A stretch of 19,334 nt of DNA from Chthoniobacterales bacterium. Its GTDB lineage: Bacteria; Verrucomicrobiota; Verrucomicrobiia; Chthoniobacterales; UBA10450. The notes beneath the pieces are model-generated. The model was not told the DNA's origin, did not search any database, and was given only the letters and a program-made list of their open reading frames with translations. The translations under genes and the position numbers were made by a program. How positions within the stretch are numbered: the stretch's first letter is position 1; every line of letters begins with the position of its first letter. The stretch covers positions 1 through 19,334 of the forward strand of contig JACCTI010000120.1 in assembly GCA_013812515.1 (NCBI GenBank), read 5' to 3'. This document shows, piece by piece, positions 7,545-15,209 of this stretch.

Positions 7545-8403
7545 TTCGCAACCAGACACGAACGATGGCCCACGTAATCAGCGCCACGCCCAAGGGCACA
7601 AGGCCGATCAAGAGGCTTTTGCCTAACCAGGGCAGTGCCACCAACTCACGGTGAGCAATCTTATTGAACAACGCGCTCGCAAATATCCAGCCGGAATGCA
7701 GTCCGATCGGCAGCCAGAGGGAGCGAGTGCGAATGCGCGCATCTGCGAGAATCCAGCCGAGCAGGAAGAGTGTTGTGAACCCCGCAGTGACAAGGAGTGG
7801 GTCGCGAAACTGGCTGAAAGCGTTCGCGATTGAGACAAAGCCGGCGTTCCATGTGACGCTGAGGGAGGTGTTCTCCGGCGCTTTGAGAAAATGGAGAATG
7901 GAAAAGAACGCGGAGGTGAGGAAGGTCGCAAGCGCAGGGCCGGCCCTGCGCAGCAACACGCCCAAGATGAGCCCACGAAAGAGCGGCTCTTCGATTAGCG
8001 GAACGACGAGCGCGGAGAGTGTCCGCCCGCCGATTGCAGCGGGCGAAACAGAAGAGCGCAGGCTGTAAACGCCCAGCGTTAGCAGCAGCGCGCCGAGGCA
8101 GAGCAGGGGAATCGCTGCAGCGAGGAAGCCGATGGCGGCGTGCTGCCAAGCATGCCCGTTCTTGCCGAAGCCGAGCTCGTTCCGGTCGCGAAGGCGCAGC
8201 GCCCGCAGAAGCGGCCAGCTGAAGAGGAGAGCACCGACCAGCAGCGCGCGATGGAAGAAGGTCTCGAAGTCGTAGCGCGCAAGAAAACCGAAATATCCAT
8301 CATTGTTCAACCACTGCGCGCCCCAGAAGAGCAGCGGCGCGAGGATTGCGCCAAAGAGCACGGTCGCAATGAAGTAGGCCAGCAGCTTGGCTGCGTCTTT
8401 CAA
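7522..8403 (-). CDS. CPBP-family intramembrane glutamic endopeptidase
   Basis: This is a 293-residue membrane protein with about eight hydrophobic segments (around residues 5-30, 51-67, 88-112, 128-150, 154-172, 205-222, 229-245 and 261-285). It carries the CPBP (CAAX protease and bacteriocin-processing, Abi) motifs: EEPLFRG (Glu138-Glu139-x3-Arg143), FFSILHF (His171) and GLHSGW (His236). Family members cleave substrates within the membrane; the substrate here is unknown. The only usable start is a TTG at 8401-8403, as an in-frame TGA lies just upstream and no ATG occurs in the gene. A TTGACT resembling a -35 box is centred about 35 bases upstream. It is the first gene of the operon leading to comF, accD and folC, with its end overlapping comF by about 23 bases. 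The start is 25 bases from the divergent small gene at 8429. Confidence 0.88.
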   Translation of the reverse strand: MKDAAKLLAYFIATVLFGAILAPLLFWGAQWLNNDGYFGFLARYDFETFFHRALLVGALLFSWPLLRALRLRDRNELGFGKNGHAWQHAAIGFLAAAIPLLCLGALLLTLGVYSLRSSVSPAAIGGRTLSALVVPLIEEPLFRGLILGVLLRRAGPALATFLTSAFFSILHFLKAPENTSLSVTWNAGFVSIANAFSQFRDPLLVTAGFTTLFLLGWILADARIRTRSLWLPIGLHSGWIFASALFNKIAHRELVALPWLGKSLLIGLVPLGVALITWAIVRVWLRNVQTPQS

Positions 8404-8428
8404 GAAACCAATGTAGGATTGCTGGCCG

Positions 8429-8689
8429 ATGCGGAGTCAACACATATGGAAGGAAAAGAATGATGACGGTCGCAGACGCGAAGTCCGCGTCACGAAGTTT
8501 GGTGGTGATTGGAAATTCCAGGCCAAGTTTGCCGATGACTTGGATTGGACTTATTACGACCGCCCGCGGGTCGAGGACTTAACAACATTGCGCGATGTGG
8601 TCTTCCGGAAATATCAGCGCCGACGCGCCTCGTCGGAAGATGTTGAGGCGATCGATAAGCTCCTGCGCCTGTATGCCGCCCAAAGCTGA
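8429..8689 (+). CDS. small conserved hypothetical protein upstream of bioA
   Basis: This is an 86-residue, charged protein with no signal peptide or membrane segment. The N-terminal half is basic (RRREVRVTKFGGDWKFQAKF). The middle has a WTYYDRP block, and the C-terminal half reads as helix (DVVFRKYQRRRASSEDVEAI). The pattern GGxWKFQAKFxxxxxWTYYDRP recalls a short protein I associate with Verrucomicrobia genomes; no function is known to me. Codon use matches the neighbours and the last 17 bases overlap the bioA start, which supports a real, co-transcribed gene. ATG 8429 is the only ATG available in frame. The divergent CPBP gene starts 25 bases away. Confidence 0.75.
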   Translation: MRSQHIWKEKNDDGRRREVRVTKFGGDWKFQAKFADDLDWTYYDRPRVEDLTTLRDVVFRKYQRRRASSEDVEAIDKLLRLYAAQS

Positions 8690-10001
8690 GTGGAATACAG
8701 CTGCGCTGATAGCCGCGGATAAGCGCTATGTTTGGCATCCCTTCACACCGATGGGAGAATGGTGCGCGCCGGATCACGAGCCGTTGGTGCTGGTGAGGGG
8801 GAAGGGGGCCCTGCTCTGGGATAGCAAAGAGCGGCAGTATATCGACGGGAATTCCTCGATCTGGACGAATATCCACGGCCACAACCACCCCCACATCAAC
8901 GCCGCGATTGCTCGGCAGCTTGAGCTGGTGGCGCACACCTCGTTTTTAGGATTCACCAATCCCGCGGCCGTTCGCCTGGCGGAGGCAATTGTTGGCCTTT
9001 TCCCAGCACGAACGCTGACGCGGGTCTTCTTCTCGGACGATGGCTCGACCGGAATAGAAGCCGCGCTGCGCATCGTGGAGCAGTTCTGGCGGCTGCGTGG
9101 CTCGAGTCGGGCTCAGTTCATCGCCTTCCGAGATGGTTATCATGGCGATACTGCAGGAGCGGCGGCTTTGGGGGCGAGAGCAATGTTTGGCGGCGAAGGA
9201 GGCGAGTGGCGGCCGCCGGTCCAGCAGATCGGGAGCCTGGCCGAACTCACGGCACTTCCCACAGCAGCAGTCAAGCAAATTGCGGCTGTCGTGATTGAGC
9301 CGCTCGTTCAAGGGGCCGCGGGAATGAAACTTTGGCCCAAAGGCACGTTGGCCGCTCTTCGGGCGTGGACGAAAGGCCGAGGTATCCTGCTCATTGTCGA
9401 CGAGGTGCTAACCGGATTCGGTCGGACAGGGACAATGTTTGCGTGTGACCAAGAAAGCGTTTTTCCCGATTTGATGGTTCTCGGTAAAGGATTGAGTGGC
9501 GGATATCTTCCGATTGCTCTTACTTTGTTATCAGAAGAGGTATTTGAGCCGTTCTCTGCTGGGAGTTCGCGAGAGAGAACGTTTTTTTACGGGCACAGTT
9601 ACACCGGAAATTCTTTGGCCTGCGCAGCCGCGCTTGCGAGCCTCGAGCTCTTCTCACGCGAGCCAGTCCTCGAACTCTTGGAGACGAAGATCGCATTTCT
9701 TCAAGCCCAAGCGGTAAAGCTTCGGCAAATGCCTTGGATTCAAGACGTCCGGCAATGTGGCTTCATCCTGGCGATCGAGCTGAGCACACCGGGCCCTGCT
9801 TCGATCGATGCCTGTGCACTCGCCCAAGCGGTTTGCCTCGAAGCCCGTCGTCACGGGCTGCTGACTCGGCCGATTCGCAACAACATCATCCTGATGCCGC
9901 CATTCTGCATCACGAAGGAACAGCTGCGGCAGTCAGTAACCGCCCTGCGCGCCGCCATTCTCCGGGTCTGCGAAAGTCGGCCAGAAGCAGCCTTCGTCTG
10001 A
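8673..10001 (+). CDS. bioA: adenosylmethionine-8-amino-7-oxononanoate aminotransferase
   Basis: BioA is a PLP enzyme that transfers an amino group (from S-adenosylmethionine in the classical enzyme) to KAPA, making DAPA in biotin synthesis. The 442-residue protein has the N-terminal YVWHPFTPM substrate-binding block, DGSTGIEAALRI, DGYHGDTAGA, the PLP aspartate in LLIVDEVLTGFGRTG, and the PLP lysine at residue 272 in LGKGLSGGYLP, followed by FFYGHSYTGNSLACAAALASL. The WHPFTP block favours BioA over other class III aminotransferases. The frame is open further upstream, but ATG 8673 fits the family start. It overlaps the small gene before it by 17 bases, and its TGA overlaps the tlyA ATG by one base. 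No other biotin genes are nearby. Confidence 0.93.
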   Translation: MPPKAEWNTAALIAADKRYVWHPFTPMGEWCAPDHEPLVLVRGKGALLWDSKERQYIDGNSSIWTNIHGHNHPHINAAIARQLELVAHTSFLGFTNPAAVRLAEAIVGLFPARTLTRVFFSDDGSTGIEAALRIVEQFWRLRGSSRAQFIAFRDGYHGDTAGAAALGARAMFGGEGGEWRPPVQQIGSLAELTALPTAAVKQIAAVVIEPLVQGAAGMKLWPKGTLAALRAWTKGRGILLIVDEVLTGFGRTGTMFACDQESVFPDLMVLGKGLSGGYLPIALTLLSEEVFEPFSAGSSRERTFFYGHSYTGNSLACAAALASLELFSREPVLELLETKIAFLQAQAVKLRQMPWIQDVRQCGFILAIELSTPGPASIDACALAQAVCLEARRHGLLTRPIRNNIILMPPFCITKEQLRQSVTALRAAILRVCESRPEAAFV

Positions 10002-10741
10002 TGGCAAAGCGAGCGCGCCTCGACACAATTCTGGTCCAGCAAGGCTTGTTCGGCAGTCGCGAGCAAGCCCAGCGCGCCGTGATGGCAGGACTGGTCAAAC
10101 TTGGCGACCGCGTGTTGAACAAATCGTCCATTCTGGTGGAGCATGGCGCCCGACTCTCCGTCGCCGCACCGCCGAAATTCGTCGGCCGTGGGGGGCTCAA
10201 ACTGGACGGGGCTCTCGATCATTTTGGCATCAAGCCTGCCGGCATGATCGCGTTGGACATCGGCGCGTCCACCGGCGGATTCACCGACTGCTTATTGCAA
10301 CGCGGTGTGGCAAAGGTCTATGCAATCGATGTCGGCCATGGCCAGATTGCTTGGAAAATCCGCAACGATCCGCGTGTTGTTGTGCACGAGAATCTGAATG
10401 CGCGCTATCTCGGCAGCGCGGATGTTACGGAGCCGATCGATCTTTGCGTGATTGATGTGTCGTTCATCTCGCTGACTTTAATCTTGCCGAGGGCTTTCGA
10501 CTTGATAACTCCAACCGGTGTGACCCTCGCGCTGATCAAGCCGCAATTCGAACTGCAGCCGCAGGATGTCGGGCGCGGGGGGATCGTGGCCGATCCCACC
10601 TTGCACGAAAAAGCGCAGCGCAAGGTTCAGGATTTTCTCCTTGCGGCGGGGCACGTAGTCATCGGCACGGTCGCGTCGCGAATCACGGGTACAGACGGCA
10701 ATCAGGAGTTCTTTGTATGCACCCGAAAACAGTTGGCCTGA
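10001..10741 (+). CDS. tlyA: TlyA family rRNA 2'-O-methyltransferase / putative hemolysin
   Basis: TlyA-family proteins methylate ribose in 16S and 23S rRNA. The 246-residue protein has an N-terminal S4 RNA-binding domain (about residues 4-65, RLDTILVQQGLFGSREQAQR), then an FtsJ-like Rossmann methyltransferase domain with the SAM loop ALDIGASTGGFTDCLL, DVSFISLTLILP and LIKPQFE. Length is at the short end of normal. A longer frame exists upstream but lies inside bioA in another frame; ATG 10001 directly at the bioA stop starts at the conserved KRARLD. nadK begins inside its last 25 bases. The tlyA-nadK pairing is seen in many bacteria, often followed by recN, which is not present here. Confidence 0.93.
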   Translation: MAKRARLDTILVQQGLFGSREQAQRAVMAGLVKLGDRVLNKSSILVEHGARLSVAAPPKFVGRGGLKLDGALDHFGIKPAGMIALDIGASTGGFTDCLLQRGVAKVYAIDVGHGQIAWKIRNDPRVVVHENLNARYLGSADVTEPIDLCVIDVSFISLTLILPRAFDLITPTGVTLALIKPQFELQPQDVGRGGIVADPTLHEKAQRKVQDFLLAAGHVVIGTVASRITGTDGNQEFFVCTRKQLA

Positions 10742-11583
10742 TCGCGCACACGGGAAAGGCCGGCGCTGCGGAGCTCGTCCGCGCCGTGCAGGAGGAGTTC
10801 GCGCGTTTCACGCTGACTGTGCTGGTGGAGTCCGAGACAGCCAGGCATGCGGGCGTTGAGCACGGGCTTCCGATTCGTGAAGTTAGCAATCGCGCAGATC
10901 TGCTGGTTGTCCTTGGAGGTGATGGAACAATCCTCAAGGTCGTCGGGCAGCTGGACGACGCCGTTAAGCCGATTTTTGGAATCAATATTGGCTCGCTCGG
11001 CTTCCTGACCTGCGCGGCTTCTTCGGCCTACGCCGAGGCGGTGGAGTGCATCGCCGCCGGCGAGATGAAATTCAGCAAACGCACGCTTCTCCAGGCCAGT
11101 GTCAAAGGCGCAGCGGGTGCTTCGATCGAGATGACCGGCCTGAATGACGCGGTTTTCAGCCGGGGCGAAGTATCCCGGATGATTCGGCTTAAGACGCGGG
11201 TCAACGGCGAAGCGCTGACTGAGTTCAATGCCGATGGTTTGATCATCGCCACCCCGACTGGTTCAACGGCATATTCGCTGTCCGCGGGTGGACCGATCCT
11301 CGCACCGCAGTCCGGAGCATTGGTAATTACGCCCATTTGTCCGCATGTTCTCACGAACCGATCCATCATCGTCGGCGCGGATGCGGTCATTGAAGTGGAG
11401 CCGACCGAACGCGATTACCCGGTCTACCTGAGTGTTGATGGCCGGGAAGCGTTGCGTTTAGAGTCTGGCTCAGTGGTGACGGTGCGGAAATCTGCGCGCG
11501 TCCTCTCACTCGCCGCGCTCCCGGGCGTTTCCTTCTTCAGCGTCGTGCGCCAGAAGCTGAAATGGCGGGGCAGCAATATTTAA
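10717..11583 (+). CDS. nadK: NAD kinase
   Basis: NadK phosphorylates NAD to NADP in the cytoplasm. The 288-residue protein has the GGDGT motif (residues 67-71) in LLVVLGGDGTILKV, INIGSLGFLT, GLNDAVFSRG, and the nucleotide-binding stretch ADGLIIATPTGSTAYSLSAGGP. The C-terminal SVDG block is also present. Length and motif order are normal. ATG 10717 lies within the end of tlyA (25-base overlap), so it is the last gene of the bioA-tlyA-nadK chain. No convincing intrinsic terminator directly follows its TAA. Confidence 0.96.
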   Translation: MHPKTVGLIAHTGKAGAAELVRAVQEEFARFTLTVLVESETARHAGVEHGLPIREVSNRADLLVVLGGDGTILKVVGQLDDAVKPIFGINIGSLGFLTCAASSAYAEAVECIAAGEMKFSKRTLLQASVKGAAGASIEMTGLNDAVFSRGEVSRMIRLKTRVNGEALTEFNADGLIIATPTGSTAYSLSAGGPILAPQSGALVITPICPHVLTNRSIIVGADAVIEVEPTERDYPVYLSVDGREALRLESGSVVTVRKSARVLSLAALPGVSFFSVVRQKLKWRGSNI

Positions 11584-12012
11584 GACTGGTGCGCTTGGTT
11601 GGTGGCCCCGCGAATCTCTCTAGATCTCACACGCCCGTTATTGGGGGAGTAAGGCGCGTGCCACCGTGGTGCAATTAGCACATCAAGGGAGCGAACAGTA
11701 GGGAATTTTATATGACATATATTGGTTGATGTTATCCAACGAGACTTACTGGTTCGCATCTCACTTCCTTCTCCTACCCTTCCCGGAGGCACTAACGCGC
11801 AGCTGACAAAGCCCGAATGCGAATCGACAGCGTCAAAGGCACAATAGCAAGGTTCTGCTAGGCTGCCGACTCTGGCGGAGTTCGCAACCGCAAGCGAATA
11901 CCGCCACCACAGATTTAGGTAATTCCCATCTCAAGAGTGTTAGGAAGGTTTCTACGTATTTTGCTGAATTCTGCAATCGGACGTGACTGGCATGGCTTGG
12001 TGGTTGCGTGTG
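11584..12012. other. 429-bp gene-free interval between convergent nadK and lysC
   Basis: No reading frame here looks coding. The interval holds an AT-rich patch around 11704-11725 with the inverted repeat TATATG-A-CATATA (11709-11721), and a long hairpin at 11873-11906. I see no tRNA, no repeat shared with the rest of the window, and no recognisable pseudogene. Both flanking genes end here, so 3' untranslated ends and terminators are expected. Confidence 0.6.
11873..11906. promoter_or_regulatory. strong hairpin in the nadK-lysC gap
   Basis: TGGCGG (11873-11878) pairs with CCGCCA (11901-11906), and TTCGC (11881-11885) with GCGAA (11894-11898), around an eight-base loop. A two-base internal loop (one A-A mismatch and one G-U) lies between the stems. 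It is about 105 bases beyond the lysC stop on the minus strand and about 290 beyond nadK. No T run follows on either strand, so it is not a textbook intrinsic terminator. It may mark a bidirectional 3' end or a processing site. Confidence 0.45.
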
Positions 12013-13251
12013 CTAAGGAGCTTTTCGAACCCTGGCTTGCTTCCCTAATCCGAACGCCTCATGGGCCAGTTGTGCCGCTCGGTCAACGTCCGCTTCGTTG
12101 ATGATAACGGCAATCTTGATGTCCGAAGTGGAGATCAGTTGGATGTTGATGCCGCCGCGCCCGAGGCAGTCGAAGAGGCGCGCTGCTACTCCGGAATGCG
12201 ACCGCATTCCAATTCCCACCGCACTGAGCTTCGCGACTGCACTCTGCGCCGACACTCGTCTCGCTCCAATGTCGCCGACTACAGGGCCAAGCAGCTGTTC
12301 AACCTTCGGAAGATCCGCCGCATGAATCGTGAAGGAGATGTCGGTAGAATTTCTTCCAGAGGCATTCTGGACAATCATGTCCACGAGGATGTTAGCTGCG
12401 GAGACAGCCGAGAAAATTCGGCTCGCACTTCCCGGCTTATCGGGAACGCCTGTCACGGTCACTTTCGCCTGCTGGCGCTCCACGCTTACGCCGCGGACTA
12501 CAACGTCCTCCATATTGGCCGTCTCCGCTTGGGCTATCGTGCCCACACTGGGCTTTAAACTGGATCGCACCTCGAACGCGACCCCGAACTTTTTTGCGAA
12601 CTCGACGGCTCTAGATTGCATGACCTTCGAGCCCGCGCCGGCCATCTCTAACAGCTCATCGTAGGCAATCCCCTCTATCTTAAGCGCGTCCGGAACGACT
12701 CGCGGATCGCAGGTAAAAACCCCGTCCACATCAGTGTAAATTTGGCAGGCATCCGCATTCAGAGCGCCCGCTAGGGCGATCGCGGTTAAATCGGAGCCGC
12801 CCCGGCCCAGAGTCGTGGTTTCTCCTTCGGCGGTCTGGCCTTGGAAACCGGCCACCACAACGATGTATTCATCCGAAAGCAGCTCGTGGATTTGCTTGGG
12901 GCTAACATTCGCAATCTTCGCCCTCGTGTGCATTCGATCGGTCAGCACCCCGGCCTGCGCACCCGTCAGCGAGATCGCCTTCGCGCCCAGCGCGTTTACC
13001 GCCATTGCCACGAGGGCTGTGGCCGCGTGCTCGCCGGTTGCAAGCAGCGCGTCCAATTCACGCTCCGACGGCTGCGCTGACACATCGCGCGCGAGCTTGA
13101 GCAAGCTATCAGTCACTCCGGCAATCGCGGAAATCACCGCGACGACCCGGCACCCCTGGCGCTGAGTCGCGACCAATCGCTCCGCGACATGGCGAATACG
13201 TTCAGGGCTGCCCACCGACGTCCCGCCGTATTTTTGAACGATCAGTCGCAT
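12013..13251 (-). CDS. lysC: aspartate kinase with tandem ACT domains
   Basis: Aspartate kinase phosphorylates aspartate, the first step to lysine, threonine and methionine. The 412-residue protein has the N-terminal catalytic block QKYGGTSVG (residues 6-14), AVISAIAGVTDSLL, TTLGRGGSDLTA and TDVDGVFTCDPR. Two ACT domains follow in about the last 145 residues (VTGVPDKPGSASRIFSAV and AVGIGMRSHSGVAARLF, GGINIQLISTSDIKIAV), which normally bind lysine or threonine for feedback control. This is the single-function, LysC-alpha-like form, not fused to homoserine dehydrogenase. ATG 13249-13251 starts at the conserved MRLIVQKYGG. thrC lies just upstream on the same strand, with a hairpin-forming 82-base gap between, so the two probably share a message. 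Confidence 0.96.
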   Translation of the reverse strand: MRLIVQKYGGTSVGSPERIRHVAERLVATQRQGCRVVAVISAIAGVTDSLLKLARDVSAQPSERELDALLATGEHAATALVAMAVNALGAKAISLTGAQAGVLTDRMHTRAKIANVSPKQIHELLSDEYIVVVAGFQGQTAEGETTTLGRGGSDLTAIALAGALNADACQIYTDVDGVFTCDPRVVPDALKIEGIAYDELLEMAGAGSKVMQSRAVEFAKKFGVAFEVRSSLKPSVGTIAQAETANMEDVVVRGVSVERQQAKVTVTGVPDKPGSASRIFSAVSAANILVDMIVQNASGRNSTDISFTIHAADLPKVEQLLGPVVGDIGARRVSAQSAVAKLSAVGIGMRSHSGVAARLFDCLGRGGINIQLISTSDIKIAVIINEADVDRAAQLAHEAFGLGKQARVRKAP

Positions 13252-13257
13252 AAATCA

Positions 13258-13327
13258 GCGCTGACAAAGAGGGGTGGCCGCACGGAGTCAATCGTTGTCG
13301 CCGAATCACCCCCACTGTCAACAGCGC
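13258..13327 (-). promoter_or_regulatory. extended imperfect hairpin between thrC and lysC
   Basis: GCGCTGACA with GGGGTGG (13258-13277) faces CACCCCCAC with TGTCAACAGCGC (13307-13327). GCGCTG/CAGCGC, ACA/TGT and the G-run/C-run blocks pair, with a three-base bulge (CAA) and some mismatches. It fills most of the gap between the thrC stop and lysC start and ends seven bases before the lysC ATG. It could lower lysC expression relative to thrC or act as a processing site. No T run follows, so I do not call it a terminator. Confidence 0.4.
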
Positions 13328-13333
13328 GGTCAA

Positions 13334-14431
13334 TCAGAAGCCGATCGCGCGCAGCACGTCTGCTTCCAGAGGCTGTACGGACGTCCCGCGCGTGAACCGC
13401 ACTGCTTCTGGGTCTTTCAGGCCATGGCCGGTAACGGTGCAAACAATGCGGCTTTCCGGTTGCAGCTCTTTAAACGGGTACGCCGCTCGTTCGTCGCAGC
13501 ATTTGAAGAGCCCGGCAATGGAAGCCGCGCTCGCTGGTTCCACGAAGATCCCTTCGTTGCTCGCCAGCCACTGCTGCGCTTCCAGGATTTCTTCGTCGGT
13601 GACAATATCGATCTCTCCCTTGGAATCGTGAATCGCTTCCTTGGCTGATTGCCAGCTCGCGGGGTTCCCAATGCGGATTGCCGATGCGACGGTCTCCGGA
13701 TTCTCAACAACTTTGTCGTGGAAGATTGGCGCTGAACCAGCCGCCTGAAAACCGAGCATCACCGGGAGGTTTCGTGCAATTGCAGCGTTGTGATACTCGC
13801 GATAAGCCCGCCAATAAGCTGTGATGTTGCCCGCATTGCCTACTGGCAAAAGATGAAGGTCAGGAGCATCGCCCAGCTCGTCGACGATCTCGAAGGCCGC
13901 GCTTTTTTGGCCGGCAATCCTGTCCGGGTTGATGGAGTTCACGATCGTGAATTCGGGTCGTCTTCCGAGTTCCCGCACCACGCGCAATGCGGCATCAAAG
14001 TTCCCTTCGATCGGAACCACTTTCGCGCCATAGACGTAGGCCTGAACCAATTTCCCACTCGCAATTTTACCCGCGGGGAGAATGACGGCACATCGAATGC
14101 AGGCCCGCGCTGCATACGCGGCAGCGGAGGCTGACGTGTTCCCGGTCGAAGCGCAAACTACCGCCTGCGCCCCGCGCTCCAGTGCCTTGGAAAGAGCGAC
14201 CGTCATCCCACGGTCCTTGAACGAGCCAGTCGGATTCAACCCCTCGTACTTCACGAAAACCTGGCAGCCGCGCCCGACCTTCTCCGATAAGCGCGCACAC
14301 GGAATCAGCGGTGTATTTCCTTCGCCTAACGAGACGACCGGTGTCGCCTCGGAGACGGGCAGAAACTCCCGATAGCGATCGATCACTCCCCTTCTCTGCT
14401 CCCGAGATGGAGTCGCTGCACGCATGATCAT
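13334..14431 (-). CDS. thrC: threonine synthase
   Basis: ThrC is a PLP enzyme that converts O-phosphohomoserine to threonine. The 365-residue protein has SLGEGNTPLI, the PLP lysine at about residue 72 in LNPTGSFKDRGM, ASTGNTSASAAAYAARA, the phosphate-binding glycine stretch LPVGNAGNITAYW, and EPASAASIAGL near the C-terminus. This matches the shorter fold-type II threonine synthase class rather than the long yeast-like form. The frame reaches a TTG at 14467; ATG 14429-14431 (or 14423-14425) is preferred because family similarity starts soon after. Upstream, the leader contains a large inverted repeat. lysC follows on the same strand, a pathway-consistent pair; homoserine dehydrogenase and homoserine kinase genes are not in the window. 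Confidence 0.94.
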   Translation of the reverse strand: MIMRAATPSREQRRGVIDRYREFLPVSEATPVVSLGEGNTPLIPCARLSEKVGRGCQVFVKYEGLNPTGSFKDRGMTVALSKALERGAQAVVCASTGNTSASAAAYAARACIRCAVILPAGKIASGKLVQAYVYGAKVVPIEGNFDAALRVVRELGRRPEFTIVNSINPDRIAGQKSAAFEIVDELGDAPDLHLLPVGNAGNITAYWRAYREYHNAAIARNLPVMLGFQAAGSAPIFHDKVVENPETVASAIRIGNPASWQSAKEAIHDSKGEIDIVTDEEILEAQQWLASNEGIFVEPASAASIAGLFKCCDERAAYPFKELQPESRIVCTVTGHGLKDPEAVRFTRGTSVQPLEADVLRAIGF

Positions 14432-14471
14432 CTCTACATCAATCCGAGCGACGCGCAGCAATCGCAATACG

Positions 14472-14511
14472 CACGTTCGGCGAAAGCGGAAGCCGCTGAA
14501 GCCCGAACGTG
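14472..14511 (-). promoter_or_regulatory. nested inverted repeat in the thrC leader region
   Basis: CACGTTCGG (14472-14480) and CCGAACGTG (14503-14511) are perfect 9-bp arms. Inside them GCGG-AAG-CCGC (14486-14496) makes a second stem. The structure lies about 40 bases upstream of the thrC ATG and about 120 bases upstream of the divergent cupin gene. It could be a leader hairpin in thrC mRNA or an operator palindrome shared by both promoters. No threonine-rich leader peptide was found to support classical attenuation. Confidence 0.45.
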
Positions 14512-14632
14512 AGCGGTTCGGCTTGAGCCAAGAATGATTCCCGCGCGATTCGCACTGCTTTCCGCCCCTTCGACGAAGGCGGTAACTGTTGTCGGCAACG
14601 CCTCACCCGCATAGCATGCAAGGTCACTCTTT

Positions 14633-15069
14633 ATGAAGGACGACAAAAGCAACATCCAACTCAGCGCGGTAGAAGATCACGAGGACATATCAACGATCCG
14701 AGGCGGCGGCGCCCGCCGGGATTGGAACGGGATTCACTATAAGCAGGCATGTCATCCAAAAATGTGGGCACGACCAAACTATCGGCCAACATTGCTACGA
14801 TCCCGCCCGGTGGCGTCGCGTACGCCCATATTCACGTCGGCTTCGAGCTGATCCTTTACATCGTCGAAGGACAAGTGCGCCATGAATTCGGGCCCGGGCT
14901 CAAGCAGGTGCTGGAGAACGAAGCAGGCGATTTCATCTTCATCAAACCCGACGTGCCTCATGGTGTCTTTAACCTGAGTAACACGGAACCCGTTGTCGCG
15001 TTTGTTGCCCGCTCCTCTGCCGACGAATGGGATAACATCATTCCGTACGACCAAAAGCAACAGGACTGA
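14633..15069 (+). pseudogene. cupin-domain protein split by a one-base frameshift
   Basis: Two frames join into one normal small cupin. Frame one starts at ATG 14633 and reads KDDKSNIQL ... RDWNGIHYKQACHPK, then leaves homology. Frame two (from 14749 to the TAA-free end at 15069, TGA) reads NVGTTKLSANIATIPPGG, then the cupin core AHIHVGFELILYIVEGQVRHEFGPG and AGDFIFIKPDVPHGVFNL. Both frames overlap at a run of five A (14758-14762); one extra A would give CHPKNVGTTK in a single frame. Cupins bind a metal through the His-x-His and later His seen here (HIH, PHGV); the ligand or reaction is unknown. The 106-residue second frame still contains the complete core and may be made from ATG 14749. The break may be a real mutation, slippage at the A run, or an assembly error. 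Confidence 0.75.
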
Positions 15070-15209
15070 CTCTGACGACTCATCATTAGATTGGGTCAGC
15101 AATCGCATGTGCATTTTCGTTTTTGCCGCTTTCCCACTTTGACGACGCCGTAACAAATAAAACCTCCTCGTACGTCGAGCGATGAGACTCTTCACTCCGG
15201 CGCGATGGC

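Noticed and set aside
11580..11792. 70-residue minus-strand frame after nadK
   Set aside because: No homology-like pattern, and it lies over the AT-rich palindrome. Treated as non-coding.
12013..12060. GTTCGA-like string near the lysC end as a tRNA T-arm
   Set aside because: It is within the lysC coding sequence, and no cloverleaf can be drawn around it.
14434..14655. 73-residue minus-strand frame upstream of thrC as a leader peptide
   Set aside because: It is not rich in threonine or isoleucine codon runs and has no family features. It is best seen as noise over the leader hairpin.
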